A stretch of DNA of 64,000 nt from positions 372,001 through 436,000 of the forward strand of contig NZ_JAGETY010000002.1 of the NCBI RefSeq assembly GCF_017571525.1. Direction: 5' to 3'. This DNA comes from Hymenobacter sp. BT559. Its GTDB lineage: Bacteria; Bacteroidota; Bacteroidia; Cytophagales; Hymenobacteraceae. Shown one piece after another: positions 37,576 to 46,065 of the stretch (its first letter is position 1; the number at the start of each line of letters is the position of its first letter). The position numbers were made by a program, and so were the translations under genes. The notes under the pieces are model-generated. The model did no database searches, was not told the origin of the DNA, and was given only the letters and a program-made list of their open reading frames with translations.

Positions 37576-38556
37576 ATGTCCGCAGAGAAGAACGAAGAGA
37601 AAATCCAGGCTGCCCTGAATGCCAATCCGGCCGCCGCAGCCGCTGCCAAGCGTAAGGTGGGCGGCCTGGGCCGGGGCCTCAACGCGCTAATTGAGGGCAG
37701 CTACGAGAAAAAAGGGGAAAACCGCGAGCAGCGCTTAGTTCCCAATCCGCTCAACTCGGTCGGCCAGATTCCGGTCGAGCAAATCGAGGCGAACCCCTAC
37801 CAGCCGCGCACGCACTTCGACCAGGAAGCCCTGGCCGAGCTGGCCGACAGCATCAAGATTCAGGGCATTATTCAGCCCGTGACGGTGCGCCAGCTGGGCA
37901 CCAACTCCTATCAGCTCATCTCGGGCGAGCGCCGCCTGCAAGCGAGCAAGTTGGCCGGCCTGGAGGCCATTCCGGCCTACATCCGCAAGGCCGACGACCA
38001 GCAGATGCTGGAAATGGCGCTGATTGAGAACATTCAGCGTGAAAACCTGAATGCTATCGAAATTGCCCTCAGCTACCAGCGCCTGCTCAGCGAGTGCCAG
38101 CTGCGCCAGGAAGACCTTGGCGAGCGCGTGGGCAAAAACCGCTCGACGGTGACCAACTACCTGCGCCTGCTGAAACTGCCACCCAGCATCCAGATTGGCC
38201 TGCGCGACTCGGTTATCGGCATGGGCCACGCTAGGGCCCTCATTAACATCGAAGACCCCCAGCAGCAGGTAGACCTCTACCGCCGCATTGTGGCCGAGGA
38301 TATGTCGGTGCGCCGCGTAGAAGAGCTGGTGCGCACCGGCGCGGCCAGGCCCGCTGGCGGCGCCGCTACCGCCAAGCCCCAGCCCACGCCCGTGGTGCCG
38401 GTGGCCGAGCTGCGCCGCACCGAGCGCCAGCTCACCGACTACTTTGGCTCGAAGGTGCAGCTGCGGCCCAGCGCCCAGGGGCGCGGCGAAATCAAGATTT
38501 CCTTCGATTCGGTGGAGGACATGCAACGCATTCTGCACATTCTGCAACCTGCGTAA
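37576..38556 (+). CDS. parB: Chromosome partitioning protein ParB (Spo0J)
   Basis: A 326-residue centromere-binding CTPase. The N-terminal region has the ParA-activating GLGRGLNALIEG, then the ParB/Sulfiredoxin domain with EANPYQPRTHFDQEALAELA and the CTP motif GERRLQASKLAG, a helix-turn-helix (EDLGERVGKNRSTVTNYLRL) and a C-terminal dimer domain (DYFGSKVQLRPSAQGRGEIK). The ATG at 37576 is used because an upstream TTG frame start lies in the promoter. It binds parS sites; none was recognised in this window. Confidence 0.96.
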   Translation: MSAEKNEEKIQAALNANPAAAAAAKRKVGGLGRGLNALIEGSYEKKGENREQRLVPNPLNSVGQIPVEQIEANPYQPRTHFDQEALAELADSIKIQGIIQPVTVRQLGTNSYQLISGERRLQASKLAGLEAIPAYIRKADDQQMLEMALIENIQRENLNAIEIALSYQRLLSECQLRQEDLGERVGKNRSTVTNYLRLLKLPPSIQIGLRDSVIGMGHARALINIEDPQQQVDLYRRIVAEDMSVRRVEELVRTGAARPAGGAATAKPQPTPVVPVAELRRTERQLTDYFGSKVQLRPSAQGRGEIKISFDSVEDMQRILHILQPA

Positions 38557-38599
38557 GTACCGCACTTAGGTTGCGCCGGTTGGCGTTAGCGGCTTGCTT

Positions 38600-39343
38600 A
38601 TGAAAGACTTTGCGCATTTTGATTTTTGGCGGCTGGCTAGCCCGGGGTGGGTGCTGGCGCTGGTGTTGCTACTGGCTGGGGCGCGACCCGCGCTGGCGCA
38701 AATTCCGACCTCGACTAACCCCTACGACGTGAACCCGACCAACCCCCAGGTGGTGCGGCCCGACACGGCTACGGTGCGCAAAATCAGCAAGAAGGAAAAG
38801 CGCGCGCAGCACGCTGCCGACTCGGCCAAGCGCACCGAGCGGCTCTTTGGCCTGCACCTCACCCGGCCCGAAAAGGCGGGCATGCTGGCCCTTATTCCGA
38901 GCGGCGGGCAGATTTATAATAAGAAGTACTGGAAGCTGCCCATCGTGTATGGTATGGTGGGCGGGCTAGGGTACTGGGTATGGTTTCAGCAGCATTATTA
39001 TTCCGAATATAAGAGTGCCTACCAGGCGGGCCAGAAACCCGAAAATTCGGGCAAGGCTCCCGCGGCTTATCTAAATTCGACCGACTACCCCACTGCCAGT
39101 AAGGAAACTTCGCTCAACAACGTTTACAATAACCTCACTGGCTACCGCAGCTACCGCGATTTGGCGGTGCTTATCAGCGCGCTAGGGTACTCTTTGACCA
39201 TTCTGGACGCGGTAGTGGATGCGCATCTGCACGACTTCGACGTGAGCGACAACCTCTCCATGAACTGCCGCCCTACCTTATTGCTCGTGCCCGGCCAGCT
39301 AGCCCCCGCCGGTGGTCTGGCCCTCACGCTGCGGGTGAAATAA
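38600..39343 (+). CDS. DUF5683 domain protein, exported
   Basis: A 247-residue protein with a signal peptide (ALVLLLAGARPALAQ) and the DUF5683 domain (KAGMLALIPSGGQIYNKKYWK, then two membrane-like segments around YGMVGGLGYWVWF and AVLISALGYSLTILDAVVDA). The gene lies between parB and dapB in many Bacteroidota, which is the main support for its identity; its function is not known. It follows parB by 43 bases and precedes dapB by 16. Confidence 0.85.
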   Translation: MKDFAHFDFWRLASPGWVLALVLLLAGARPALAQIPTSTNPYDVNPTNPQVVRPDTATVRKISKKEKRAQHAADSAKRTERLFGLHLTRPEKAGMLALIPSGGQIYNKKYWKLPIVYGMVGGLGYWVWFQQHYYSEYKSAYQAGQKPENSGKAPAAYLNSTDYPTASKETSLNNVYNNLTGYRSYRDLAVLISALGYSLTILDAVVDAHLHDFDVSDNLSMNCRPTLLLVPGQLAPAGGLALTLRVK

Positions 39344-39359
39344 CTGACTTTCCTTCCGA

Positions 39360-40082
39360 ATGAAAATTCTGCTTATCGGCTATGGCAAAATGGGCCAGAC
39401 GATAGCCGGGCTAGCCGCCGGCCGGGGCCACGAAATCGTGGGCATTGTCGACCATCAGACGTCGAGCCAGCGCATCGAAGACTTCACGCCTGGCCAAGTT
39501 GATGTGGCCATCGAGTTTACCCACCCTGAAGCGGCTTTTGCCAATGTGGCGGCCTGCCTGCGCCAGGGCCTGCCGGTGGTGTGCGGCTCTACGGGCTGGC
39601 TGCACCACTTTGAGGAGGCTAGCCAGCTGACCAAGGAAACGAACGGCGCACTGTTCTATGCCTCCAACTATAGTGTGGGGGTAAACCTATTTTTTCACTT
39701 CAACGAGTACATCGCGGCCAAGATGAACCAGTTTGCGGCTGGCTACGATGTGCAGATGACTGAAATTCACCACATCCACAAAGTAGACCAGCCCAGCGGC
39801 ACCGCCCTCACGGCGGCCGAGGGCATCCTGGCCAATTTCCCGGCCAAGACCACCTGGCGCAACGCCCCCGCCCAGGCCCCGCACGAGCTGGCGGTGCTGA
39901 GCGAGCGGCGCGGCGAGGTGGTGGGCACCCACGAGGTGCGCTACGTATCGAGCGCCGACACCATTGAGCTGCGCCACGAGGCCCACTCGCGCGAAGGCTT
40001 TGCGCTAGGGGCGCTCTTGGCGGCCGAGTGGCTGCCCGGCCGCCACGGCGTGTTTGGCATGAAGGAGCTGCTGGGCCTGTAA
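39360..40082 (+). CDS. dapB: 4-hydroxy-tetrahydrodipicolinate reductase
   Basis: A 240-residue NAD(P)H-dependent reductase in lysine and peptidoglycan precursor synthesis. The Rossmann loop is GYGKMGQTIAG, and the catalytic motif is EIHHIHKVDQPSGTAL, where the histidines and lysine act in catalysis and SGTA binds substrate. It is short compared with the E. coli enzyme (273), as usual in this phylum. It lies in the conserved run parB-DUF5683-dapB-lepB. Confidence 0.95.
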   Translation: MKILLIGYGKMGQTIAGLAAGRGHEIVGIVDHQTSSQRIEDFTPGQVDVAIEFTHPEAAFANVAACLRQGLPVVCGSTGWLHHFEEASQLTKETNGALFYASNYSVGVNLFFHFNEYIAAKMNQFAAGYDVQMTEIHHIHKVDQPSGTALTAAEGILANFPAKTTWRNAPAQAPHELAVLSERRGEVVGTHEVRYVSSADTIELRHEAHSREGFALGALLAAEWLPGRHGVFGMKELLGL

Positions 40083-40160
40083 AGCCGCGGGGCACTTCGC
40101 GTTATCGTTGTTTCTTTGCCGAATATTCTCTTGGGGAGCTAGGGCTCCCGCTCCCATTTC

Positions 40161-41318
40161 ATGCTTTTTCGTAAAACCGACCCGACTGCTCCGCCCAAGC
40201 CGCCCAAAGGCAAAGGCCGCGAGTGGTTCGACTCGCTGCTGTTTGCCGTTATCGCGGCCACGCTCATTCGCTGGGCCACGTTTGAGGCCTACGTTATCCC
40301 GTCGCCGAGCATGGAACACTCGCTGCTGGTAGGCGACTACCTGTTTGTGAGCAAGCTGCACTACGGCCCTATTACGCCCCAAACGCCGCTGCAGGTGCCC
40401 CTTACGCACCAAACGGTGCCCATTCTGAACGTTAAGAGCTACTCTGACGCCATTCAGCTGCCCACCTACCGGCTGCCGGGCTTCAGCTCGATTAAGCGCA
40501 ACGACGTGGTGGTATTTCACGTGCCGCACGAGCAGCAGTACCCGGCCGACCTGCGCACCAACTACATCAAGCGGTGCATTGCCATTGCCGGCGACACGCT
40601 GGAGCTGCGCAATGGCCAGGTATTTCTGAATGGTAAGCCCGGCGCCATCGCGGGCTCGCCCCAAACCACCTACTTTATGGAGGTAGAAACGCCCAACGAC
40701 GAGGTGCGTCAGGCGCTGCACGACCAAGGCGTGGTGGAATACGAGCAATTGGAAGATGGCATTCCGGCGGCCGGCACCAACCCCGAAACAGGTAAGGTGG
40801 GCTACTTCATCAGCTGCCCGGCCACTGTGGCCGCGTACTTCCGCAAGCAGCCCTACGTGAAGTCCTTGACGGTGACGGCCCCTAGCGTGCAGCTCTTCCC
40901 CGACGTGGCCGATTTCCACGTATCGGACGCTATGAGCGCGGTGCAACGCAAGTGGCAGCTCGACAACTACGGCCCGCTGCCGGTACCCAAGAAGGGGCAG
41001 ACGATTGCACTCTCGCCGGCCAACGCGGCCATTTACTACAAAATCGTGAGCCAGTACGAGCACAACCCGGGCATTACCTGGGGTACCGATGGCATGATTC
41101 AGCAGAATGGCAAGCCCCTGACCAGCTATACCATCAAGCAGAACTACTACTTTATGATGGGCGACAACCGCCACAACTCCGAAGACTCCCGCTTCTGGGG
41201 CTTCGTGCCCGAAGACCATGTGGTGGGCAAGGCCGTGCTTATCTGGCTCTCACTAGACCCCTTCGGCAATGCGGCGCACAAGGTGCGCTGGGGCCGGCTG
41301 TTTCACACCATCGACTAA
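40161..41318 (+). CDS. lepB: Signal peptidase I
   Basis: A 385-residue S26 peptidase. One N-terminal membrane segment (FDSLLFAVIAATLIRWATF) precedes the catalytic serine Ser50 in IPSPSMEHSL; the general base is Lys137 in NYIKRCIAIAGD. The C-terminal box is GDNRHNSEDSRFWGFVP. The region between about residues 160 and 310 is a long insertion typical of Bacteroidota signal peptidases. It cleaves signal peptides of exported proteins at the periplasmic face of the inner membrane. Confidence 0.95.
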   Translation: MLFRKTDPTAPPKPPKGKGREWFDSLLFAVIAATLIRWATFEAYVIPSPSMEHSLLVGDYLFVSKLHYGPITPQTPLQVPLTHQTVPILNVKSYSDAIQLPTYRLPGFSSIKRNDVVVFHVPHEQQYPADLRTNYIKRCIAIAGDTLELRNGQVFLNGKPGAIAGSPQTTYFMEVETPNDEVRQALHDQGVVEYEQLEDGIPAAGTNPETGKVGYFISCPATVAAYFRKQPYVKSLTVTAPSVQLFPDVADFHVSDAMSAVQRKWQLDNYGPLPVPKKGQTIALSPANAAIYYKIVSQYEHNPGITWGTDGMIQQNGKPLTSYTIKQNYYFMMGDNRHNSEDSRFWGFVPEDHVVGKAVLIWLSLDPFGNAAHKVRWGRLFHTID

Positions 41319-41339
41319 TCTTAGCTCGAGCATATAGCA

Positions 41340-41372
41340 GGGCCCCCGGCGGAATCATTCGGCCGGGGGCCC
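41340..41372 (+). terminator. Hairpin after lepB
   Basis: GGGCCCCCGGC (41340-41350) pairs with GCCGGGGGCCC (41362-41372); only a short TTG-T tract follows, so termination strength is uncertain. Confidence 0.7.
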
Positions 41373-41428
41373 TTGTTCATATGGGTGAAATCTAGTAGCT
41401 TGCGCTCAACTAGTTTCGCCTACCGTAT

Positions 41429-41923
41429 ATGGACCAAAAAGTGCTTGTACTCAATGGCGACTACACCGCCATTACCTTATGCAGCGTGCAAAAGGCTTTC
41501 GTATTGTTGTTTCTGGATAAAGCGGAAATGGTGGCGAAGTCGGACCAGGGCGTGCTGCGAACTATCTCGCAGGCTTTCCCCAAGCCCAGCATCATCCGGC
41601 TGGCGCGCTACGTGCGCGTGCCCTACAAAGGCATCGCGCTCAGCCGCCACAATATCTTCAAGCGCGACCAGTACGAGTGCCAGTACTGCGGCTCGACCAA
41701 GAACCTGACGCTCGACCACGTCATGCCGCGCTCGCGCGGCGGCGACTCGGGCTGGACCAACCTCGTGGCCGCCTGCTCGCGCTGCAACCACGCGAAGGGC
41801 CAGCGCACGCCCGCCGAGGCCAACATGCCTTTGCGCACGCAGCCAAAAAAACCAACCCTAGCAGGCTTTCTGAAACTCTCGGCCGGCACCCTCGACCAGA
41901 ACTGGCACGCTTACCTGGGCTAG
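41429..41923 (+). CDS. HNH endonuclease family protein
   Basis: A 164-residue protein with an intact HNH motif: zinc pairs CQYCGS and CSRCN, the catalytic LTLDHVMPRSRGG and the asparagine in SGWTNLVAAC. The N-terminal part (VLVLNGDYTAITLCSVQKAF) is found in the small, stand-alone HNH proteins widespread in Bacteroidota and Cyanobacteria. No methylase or toxin partner is present, so it is probably a housekeeping nuclease of unknown role rather than a restriction enzyme. Confidence 0.88.
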   Translation: MDQKVLVLNGDYTAITLCSVQKAFVLLFLDKAEMVAKSDQGVLRTISQAFPKPSIIRLARYVRVPYKGIALSRHNIFKRDQYECQYCGSTKNLTLDHVMPRSRGGDSGWTNLVAACSRCNHAKGQRTPAEANMPLRTQPKKPTLAGFLKLSAGTLDQNWHAYLG

Positions 41924-41940
41924 CGCTACGCTATAAAACA

Positions 41941-41972
41941 AAAAGCTCCCGGCTGGCCAGCCGGGAGCTTTT
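41941..41972. terminator. Bidirectional terminator
   Basis: A perfect 16-bp stem without spare loop bases in the text (AAAAGCTCCCGGCTGG and its complement) lies between the convergent HNH gene and hydrolase gene; A and T runs flank it. Confidence 0.9.
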
Positions 41973-41994
41973 TGCTGAAGGAAAGCACTACTAC

Positions 41995-42906
41995 CTAGTA
42001 GGCGCTGCGATTGCGCGAGTCGTCGCGCTCGGTGGCGTAGGCATCTTCGTTGTAGTCTTCGGGGACATCCTGCCCACCCACAAAGCGCAGAATGTCGCGG
42101 TTGAGGCGGTCTTTGGCGGTCACGTTCAGGCCGTGAGGCTCGCCGTCGTACACCCGCAGCAGGGCATTGGGCACCAGCTTCACAGCTTGCTGGGCGCTGT
42201 TTTCCAGCGGCACGGTTTTATCCGACGAGCCGTGGATGAAGAGCGTCGGCACCTTAATGGTAGCCAAGTCCTGGCGGAAATCGGTTTCGCTCCAGGCTTT
42301 TACGCAGGCCGTAGTGGCACGGGGCGACGCCATCATGGCCAGGTTCAGGTTCCAGTCGAGCGAAGCTTGGCTTATAGGCTTGGTCACGACTCCTACGCCG
42401 TAGAACTTCTTGAAGAAAGTAGCTAGGAAATCGGGACGGTCTTTGCCCAGGTTCTCGATAATATCGTCGAAAACCGACTTATCAACGCCGTTGGGGTTGT
42501 TGTCGGTCTTGAGCAAGTAAGGCGTTACGGCGCTCACAAAAATTGCGTTTTTGACGCGGGCGCCGTTGTGGCGGCTCATATAGCGCGCTACTTCGCCGCC
42601 ACCCATCGAGAAACCCACTAGGGTCACGTTTTGCAGGTTTAGCGTGTCAAGCACTGCTTTGAGGTCGTCGGCAAGGGTATCGTAGTCGTAGCCATCCCAG
42701 GGCTTAGACGACTGGCCGAAGCCGCGGCGGTCGTAGGCCACTACGCGCTTACCGTGCAGGGGCAGCTCAGCCAGCTGATATTCCCAGGAAGCGGCGCTCA
42801 GCGGCCAGCCGTGGATGAGCACAATGGGGTCGCCCTGGCCGTAGTCGCAGTAATGCACTTCAATATCGCGGCCTTGGGCATCTTTGCCCACTTTGAGGAG
42901 GTTCAT
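41995..42906 (-). CDS. Alpha/beta hydrolase, non-haem chloroperoxidase-like
   Basis: A 303-residue alpha/beta-hydrolase starting at the ATG 42906 (MNLLKVGKDAQGRDIEVHY). The oxyanion loop is LIHGWPLSAASWEYQ, the nucleophile is the serine in GFSMGGGEVARY, the acid lies in HGSSDKTVPL and the base in GEPHGLNV. This set matches cofactor-free haloperoxidase/esterase proteins. The last 30 residues (DVPEDYNEDAYATERDD...) are an acidic extension not needed for the fold. No signal peptide is visible, so it is cytosolic. Confidence 0.85.
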   Translation of the reverse strand: MNLLKVGKDAQGRDIEVHYCDYGQGDPIVLIHGWPLSAASWEYQLAELPLHGKRVVAYDRRGFGQSSKPWDGYDYDTLADDLKAVLDTLNLQNVTLVGFSMGGGEVARYMSRHNGARVKNAIFVSAVTPYLLKTDNNPNGVDKSVFDDIIENLGKDRPDFLATFFKKFYGVGVVTKPISQASLDWNLNLAMMASPRATTACVKAWSETDFRQDLATIKVPTLFIHGSSDKTVPLENSAQQAVKLVPNALLRVYDGEPHGLNVTAKDRLNRDILRFVGGQDVPEDYNEDAYATERDDSRNRSAY

Positions 42907-43104
42907 AAAAAGGAAAAGGAAAAATGGGGAATGAGAGACTTCTACAGGAGTTACGCATAGCTCGTCGGTAAGGATTACGCAGGCTGAAATTTTACTACCA
43001 AGGCCGGTAGCTAGCTGACATCCAAGGCGCCCCACAAGTACTTTACCAGTAGCCGAATAGCAGCCCACAACCCATTACCACCATTTTTGCGCGTCTTTTG
43101 CAGC

Positions 43105-44343
43105 ATGAAATGCTTTTCGTACGCCTGGCTGGGGCTGCTTGGCCTGGCGGCCTGCAACACCCAACCCACTTCTACCACCACCGCCACCGGGCCCGGCGCC
43201 GCTAGCCCACCCGCGACGCTGGTTAGTTCGCCGGGCACGGCTTACCATGTGTACCGCGCGCTGCTGCCCGGCCAGACCGATAGCATTACGCTGCACCTGG
43301 TAGCGGCTCCGCGCAGCTTCGATGCCACGGGCACCACGGGCCACTTTGGCAGCTACTACGGCCTCGATGGCCACCCCTACACCCTACAGGGCCAGCCCAG
43401 CTTGGCCCCTGATAGCGTGGTGCTGTTTGAAACGAGCCCTGAGAAGGCCATTGACCCCAACGGCCCTACCCTGTACTGGCGCCTGCGCCGCCAGCCCGGC
43501 CGGGGCGACCTGGCCGGCACCGTGGGCGGGCAGCCCGCGCACCTGCGGCTGGTGCAGCCCACGGCCGGCGCGCTCACGTTTGCGGTGCGCTACTTTGCCG
43601 ACTCGGCAGCCGCGTTTCCCCAAGAGCCCAAGTCGCCGCGTGGGCACATTAGCTTGCAGGCCCTGGTGCCTACGGGCGGCGACGCAGCCATGCGCGAGCG
43701 CCTGACCGACAATATATTAGTAGGCCTGCGCGGCGATACCCTCGACGGCCTGCCGCCCGTGACCCTTACGGCGCTTTATAAGCAGCAGCGCCAGCAGTTT
43801 TTCAAAGAGTACCGCGAAGATGCCGCCGATACCCGCCCGGCCACGGCCGACACTACGGGCATCGGGGCCTACGCGCCCGGCCTCAACTACGAGGACCAGA
43901 CAAATACCTACGTGCTCTACCGCCAGACCGACTTGCTGAGCCTGGGGTTTTTCCACTACAACTACAGCGGCGGGGCACACGGCGCCTACGGCACCACCGG
44001 GGCTAGCTACGACCTGCGCACCGGTCGGCGCCTGCGCTATGATGACATTTTTCGGCCCGAAGCGGCGCAGCAGCTACCGGCCCTGCTAGGCCAGGCCGTG
44101 CGCCCGCTGGTGGGCCTGGCCGCCGATGACCCGCTTGACAAGCAGCTGTTTGTGAAGAAAATGCCCCTGACGCACAACGTGTACCTGACTACTGGCGGCG
44201 CGGTGTTCATTTATCAGCCCTACGAAATAGCCTCCTACGCCCAGGGCGAGATACGGGTATTTTTGCCCCTGGCGGCCATTCGGCCGCTGCTGCGCGACGG
44301 ACTGCCGCTGCCGGGCAGTAGCGTGGTAGCTCGCCAGGAGTAG
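43105..44343 (+). CDS. DUF3298/RsiV-like lipoprotein
   Basis: A 412-residue lipoprotein: signal peptide MKCFSYAWLGLLGLAACN with a lipobox cysteine, then a threonine- and proline-rich linker. The C-terminal third (LSLGFFHYNYSGGAHGAYGT, then DLRTGRRLRYDDIFRP and YEIASYAQGEIRVFLPLAAI) is the DUF3298 domain, also found in anti-sigma factor RsiV, here without a membrane-crossing anti-sigma segment. A lysozyme- or peptidoglycan-related binding role is conceivable but not shown. The first in-frame ATG after the TTTTG-rich upstream region is used. Confidence 0.75.
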   Translation: MKCFSYAWLGLLGLAACNTQPTSTTTATGPGAASPPATLVSSPGTAYHVYRALLPGQTDSITLHLVAAPRSFDATGTTGHFGSYYGLDGHPYTLQGQPSLAPDSVVLFETSPEKAIDPNGPTLYWRLRRQPGRGDLAGTVGGQPAHLRLVQPTAGALTFAVRYFADSAAAFPQEPKSPRGHISLQALVPTGGDAAMRERLTDNILVGLRGDTLDGLPPVTLTALYKQQRQQFFKEYREDAADTRPATADTTGIGAYAPGLNYEDQTNTYVLYRQTDLLSLGFFHYNYSGGAHGAYGTTGASYDLRTGRRLRYDDIFRPEAAQQLPALLGQAVRPLVGLAADDPLDKQLFVKKMPLTHNVYLTTGGAVFIYQPYEIASYAQGEIRVFLPLAAIRPLLRDGLPLPGSSVVARQE

Positions 44344-44385
44344 GCTGCTTTCTTTGTGCCCACGTCGCTCGTTTTGCCTATCAGT

Positions 44386-44985
44386 ATGCCTAGCCCCACG
44401 CCGCACCTGGCCGAAGCCTTCCGCTTGTTTGACGCTGCCAACAGCGAAGACCCCAACCTCGAACCCAACGAGGCGGGCGAGCTGGTGCCCAAGGAAGTGC
44501 TCTATGCCCAGCGCATGACGGCCTGCCTGGACCGCGTGGCGCCCAACGCGCCCGAGGCCGTGCAGCTGGCCGCCCGCTGCCAGCACATCCGGCGCTGGAG
44601 CATTCCACGCACCGACTTCCCGATGACGCGCCCCGGCTACCACCAGTGGCGCAATACGCTCAAGAAGTATCATGCCGAGCTGGCCGGCCAGCTGCTCGCT
44701 CAGGCCGGCTACGCGCCCGACCTGATAACCCGGGTGCAGGAGCTGGTGCAAAAGCTGCGCCTCAAGGACGACCCCGAGGTGCAGCTGCTCGAAGACGTTA
44801 TCTGCCTCGTATTTCTGGAGTATTATTTCCTGCCCTTTGCGGCCCAGCACCCCGAGGAAAAGGTGATTGAAATCGTGCAGAAAACCTGGCCCAAGATGAC
44901 CGAGCGCGGCCACGCGCTAGCCCTACAGCTGCCCTTCACGCCCGCGGCGCTGGCATTGGTCAGCAAGGCCCTAGCGGGGAAGTAA
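44386..44985 (+). CDS. DUF4202 protein of the nitrate/sulfite assimilation cluster
   Basis: A 199-residue protein of the DUF4202 family, recognisable by FRLFDAANSEDPN, ARCQHIRRWSIPRTDFP, TRPGYHQWR and EDVICLVFLEYYF. The histidines and acidic residues in these motifs resemble those of HD-type metal enzymes, though no function is established. The family recurs beside siroheme and nitrite or sulfite reductase genes, and here it lies directly before the SUMT gene and nirBD, which fits. The ATG at 44386 is preferred over a GTG at 44356. Confidence 0.82.
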   Translation: MPSPTPHLAEAFRLFDAANSEDPNLEPNEAGELVPKEVLYAQRMTACLDRVAPNAPEAVQLAARCQHIRRWSIPRTDFPMTRPGYHQWRNTLKKYHAELAGQLLAQAGYAPDLITRVQELVQKLRLKDDPEVQLLEDVICLVFLEYYFLPFAAQHPEEKVIEIVQKTWPKMTERGHALALQLPFTPAALALVSKALAGK

Positions 44986-45000
44986 CGAGCAAAGCAGCAC

Positions 45001-45744
45001 TTACCCTAACCCTATTTCCCAGCCCACGCCTACTACGTCGCCGATGAAGATAATGGCTGGGTATGTGATGCCCGCCGCGGCCACCAGTGCCGGCAATTCC
45101 TTCACGCGGCCTGCTACCACTTTGCGCTGCTGCAGCGAAGCGTGCATCACCACGGCGGCGGGCGTGTCGCCGCGGCCTTCCTGCTCATAGGTGGCTACAA
45201 TCTCGGGCAGCTTTTTCAGGCCCATGTAAATGACCACCGTCGAGTTGCTTTGCATAGCTAGGCGCAGGTCGGCCGAGAGCGTGCCGTCTTTTTTGGTACC
45301 GGTGAGCACCCAGATGCCTTCGCTCACCTGCCGGTGCGTGAGCGGAATATCCTCAAATCCCACCGCCTGCATACTCGAAATGCCCGGCACATAGTGCGCC
45401 GCAATGCCGTGGCTGCGTGCAAATAGCATCTCCTCGAAGCCCCGACCGAAGATGAACGGGTCGCCCCCTTTCAGGCGAATTACGCGGCCCCTGGCTAGGG
45501 CCTTCTCGCGAATTAGCTCGTGGATAACTTCCTGGGGCGTGTACTCGCCATAGGGCTTTTTGCCTACGTAAATGCATTCGCAGGCGGCGGGGGCTAGCGC
45601 CAGCAGCTCCTGGTTGGCGAGGTTATCGTAGAGAATCACATCGGCCGTATGCAGAATGCGATAGGCTTTCAGGGTCAACAGCTCGGGGTCACCGGGGCCG
45701 GCGCCTACTACATATAGTTCGGGAGTGAGAGGCAAATGAGCCAT
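45001..45744 (-). CDS. cobA: Uroporphyrinogen-III C-methyltransferase (SUMT)
   Basis: A 247-residue SAM-dependent methyltransferase making precorrin-2, the first step from uroporphyrinogen III to siroheme. Motifs are VVGAGPGDPELLTLKA, VGKKPYGEYTPQEVI, RLKGGDPFIFGRGFEE and YVPGISSMQAVGF, the standard CobA/CysG-C set. It is divergent from nirB, and the MET8-type enzyme that finishes the pathway is at 55707, so the two halves of E. coli CysG are encoded at opposite ends of the cluster. The start at 45744 leaves a 321-base divergent region with a giant palindrome. Confidence 0.94.
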   Translation of the reverse strand: MAHLPLTPELYVVGAGPGDPELLTLKAYRILHTADVILYDNLANQELLALAPAACECIYVGKKPYGEYTPQEVIHELIREKALARGRVIRLKGGDPFIFGRGFEEMLFARSHGIAAHYVPGISSMQAVGFEDIPLTHRQVSEGIWVLTGTKKDGTLSADLRLAMQSNSTVVIYMGLKKLPEIVATYEQEGRGDTPAAVVMHASLQQRKVVAGRVKELPALVAAAGITYPAIIFIGDVVGVGWEIGLG

Positions 45745-45835
45745 AAGCAAAGTGGAATCGCACGTAGGATTAGCTGCAACCATTCTATAGCCCCTATTTT
45801 AAGAGGGCTACTTACGACAAATTAAATAGATTCGC

Positions 45836-45921
45836 CAAAAGACACCCTATTTCCAAAGGGGGTATTTCAAAATAATATCATTTATTTTGAAATACCCCCT
45901 TTGGAAATAGGGTGTCTTTTG
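45836..45921. promoter_or_regulatory. Perfect 40-bp inverted repeat in the cobA-nirB divergent region
   Basis: Bases 45836-45875 and 45882-45921 are exact complements over all 40 positions, with a 6-base loop (TATCAT). It contains the boxes CACCCTATTTCC and GGGGGTATTTC. The right arm includes the TTTG of the nirB promoter. It lies away from any gene end and both genes point outward, so it is not a terminator. A double operator or a cruciform-forming switch for nitrogen control is inferred. Confidence 0.75.
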
Positions 45922-45931
45922 CATAAGTTTG
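45900..45931 (+). promoter_or_regulatory. Promoter of nirB
   Basis: TTTG (45900-45903), 20 bases, TAAGTTTG (45924-45931). The -33 part lies inside the palindrome's right arm, so a protein on the palindrome would block or position RNA polymerase. The 5' leader is about 128 bases. Confidence 0.65.
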
Positions 45932-46065
45932 CCGTATAAGCTTCGTAGTGCCTTCCAACTGAAGGGGCTCTTTAGCCGAAAACACCTTCTAAAGGTCTAC
46001 CTACCCCTCTTTCCCACCCCCTCGATTTTGCCAAGTCATTTTCTACATCTACCTCACTGGTTAGT

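Noticed and set aside
40505-40522. parS-like TTTCACGTG inside lepB, near parAB
   Set aside because: Only about half of the 16-bp parS consensus is present, the other half (CCGCAC) does not fit, and the bases encode conserved lepB residues.
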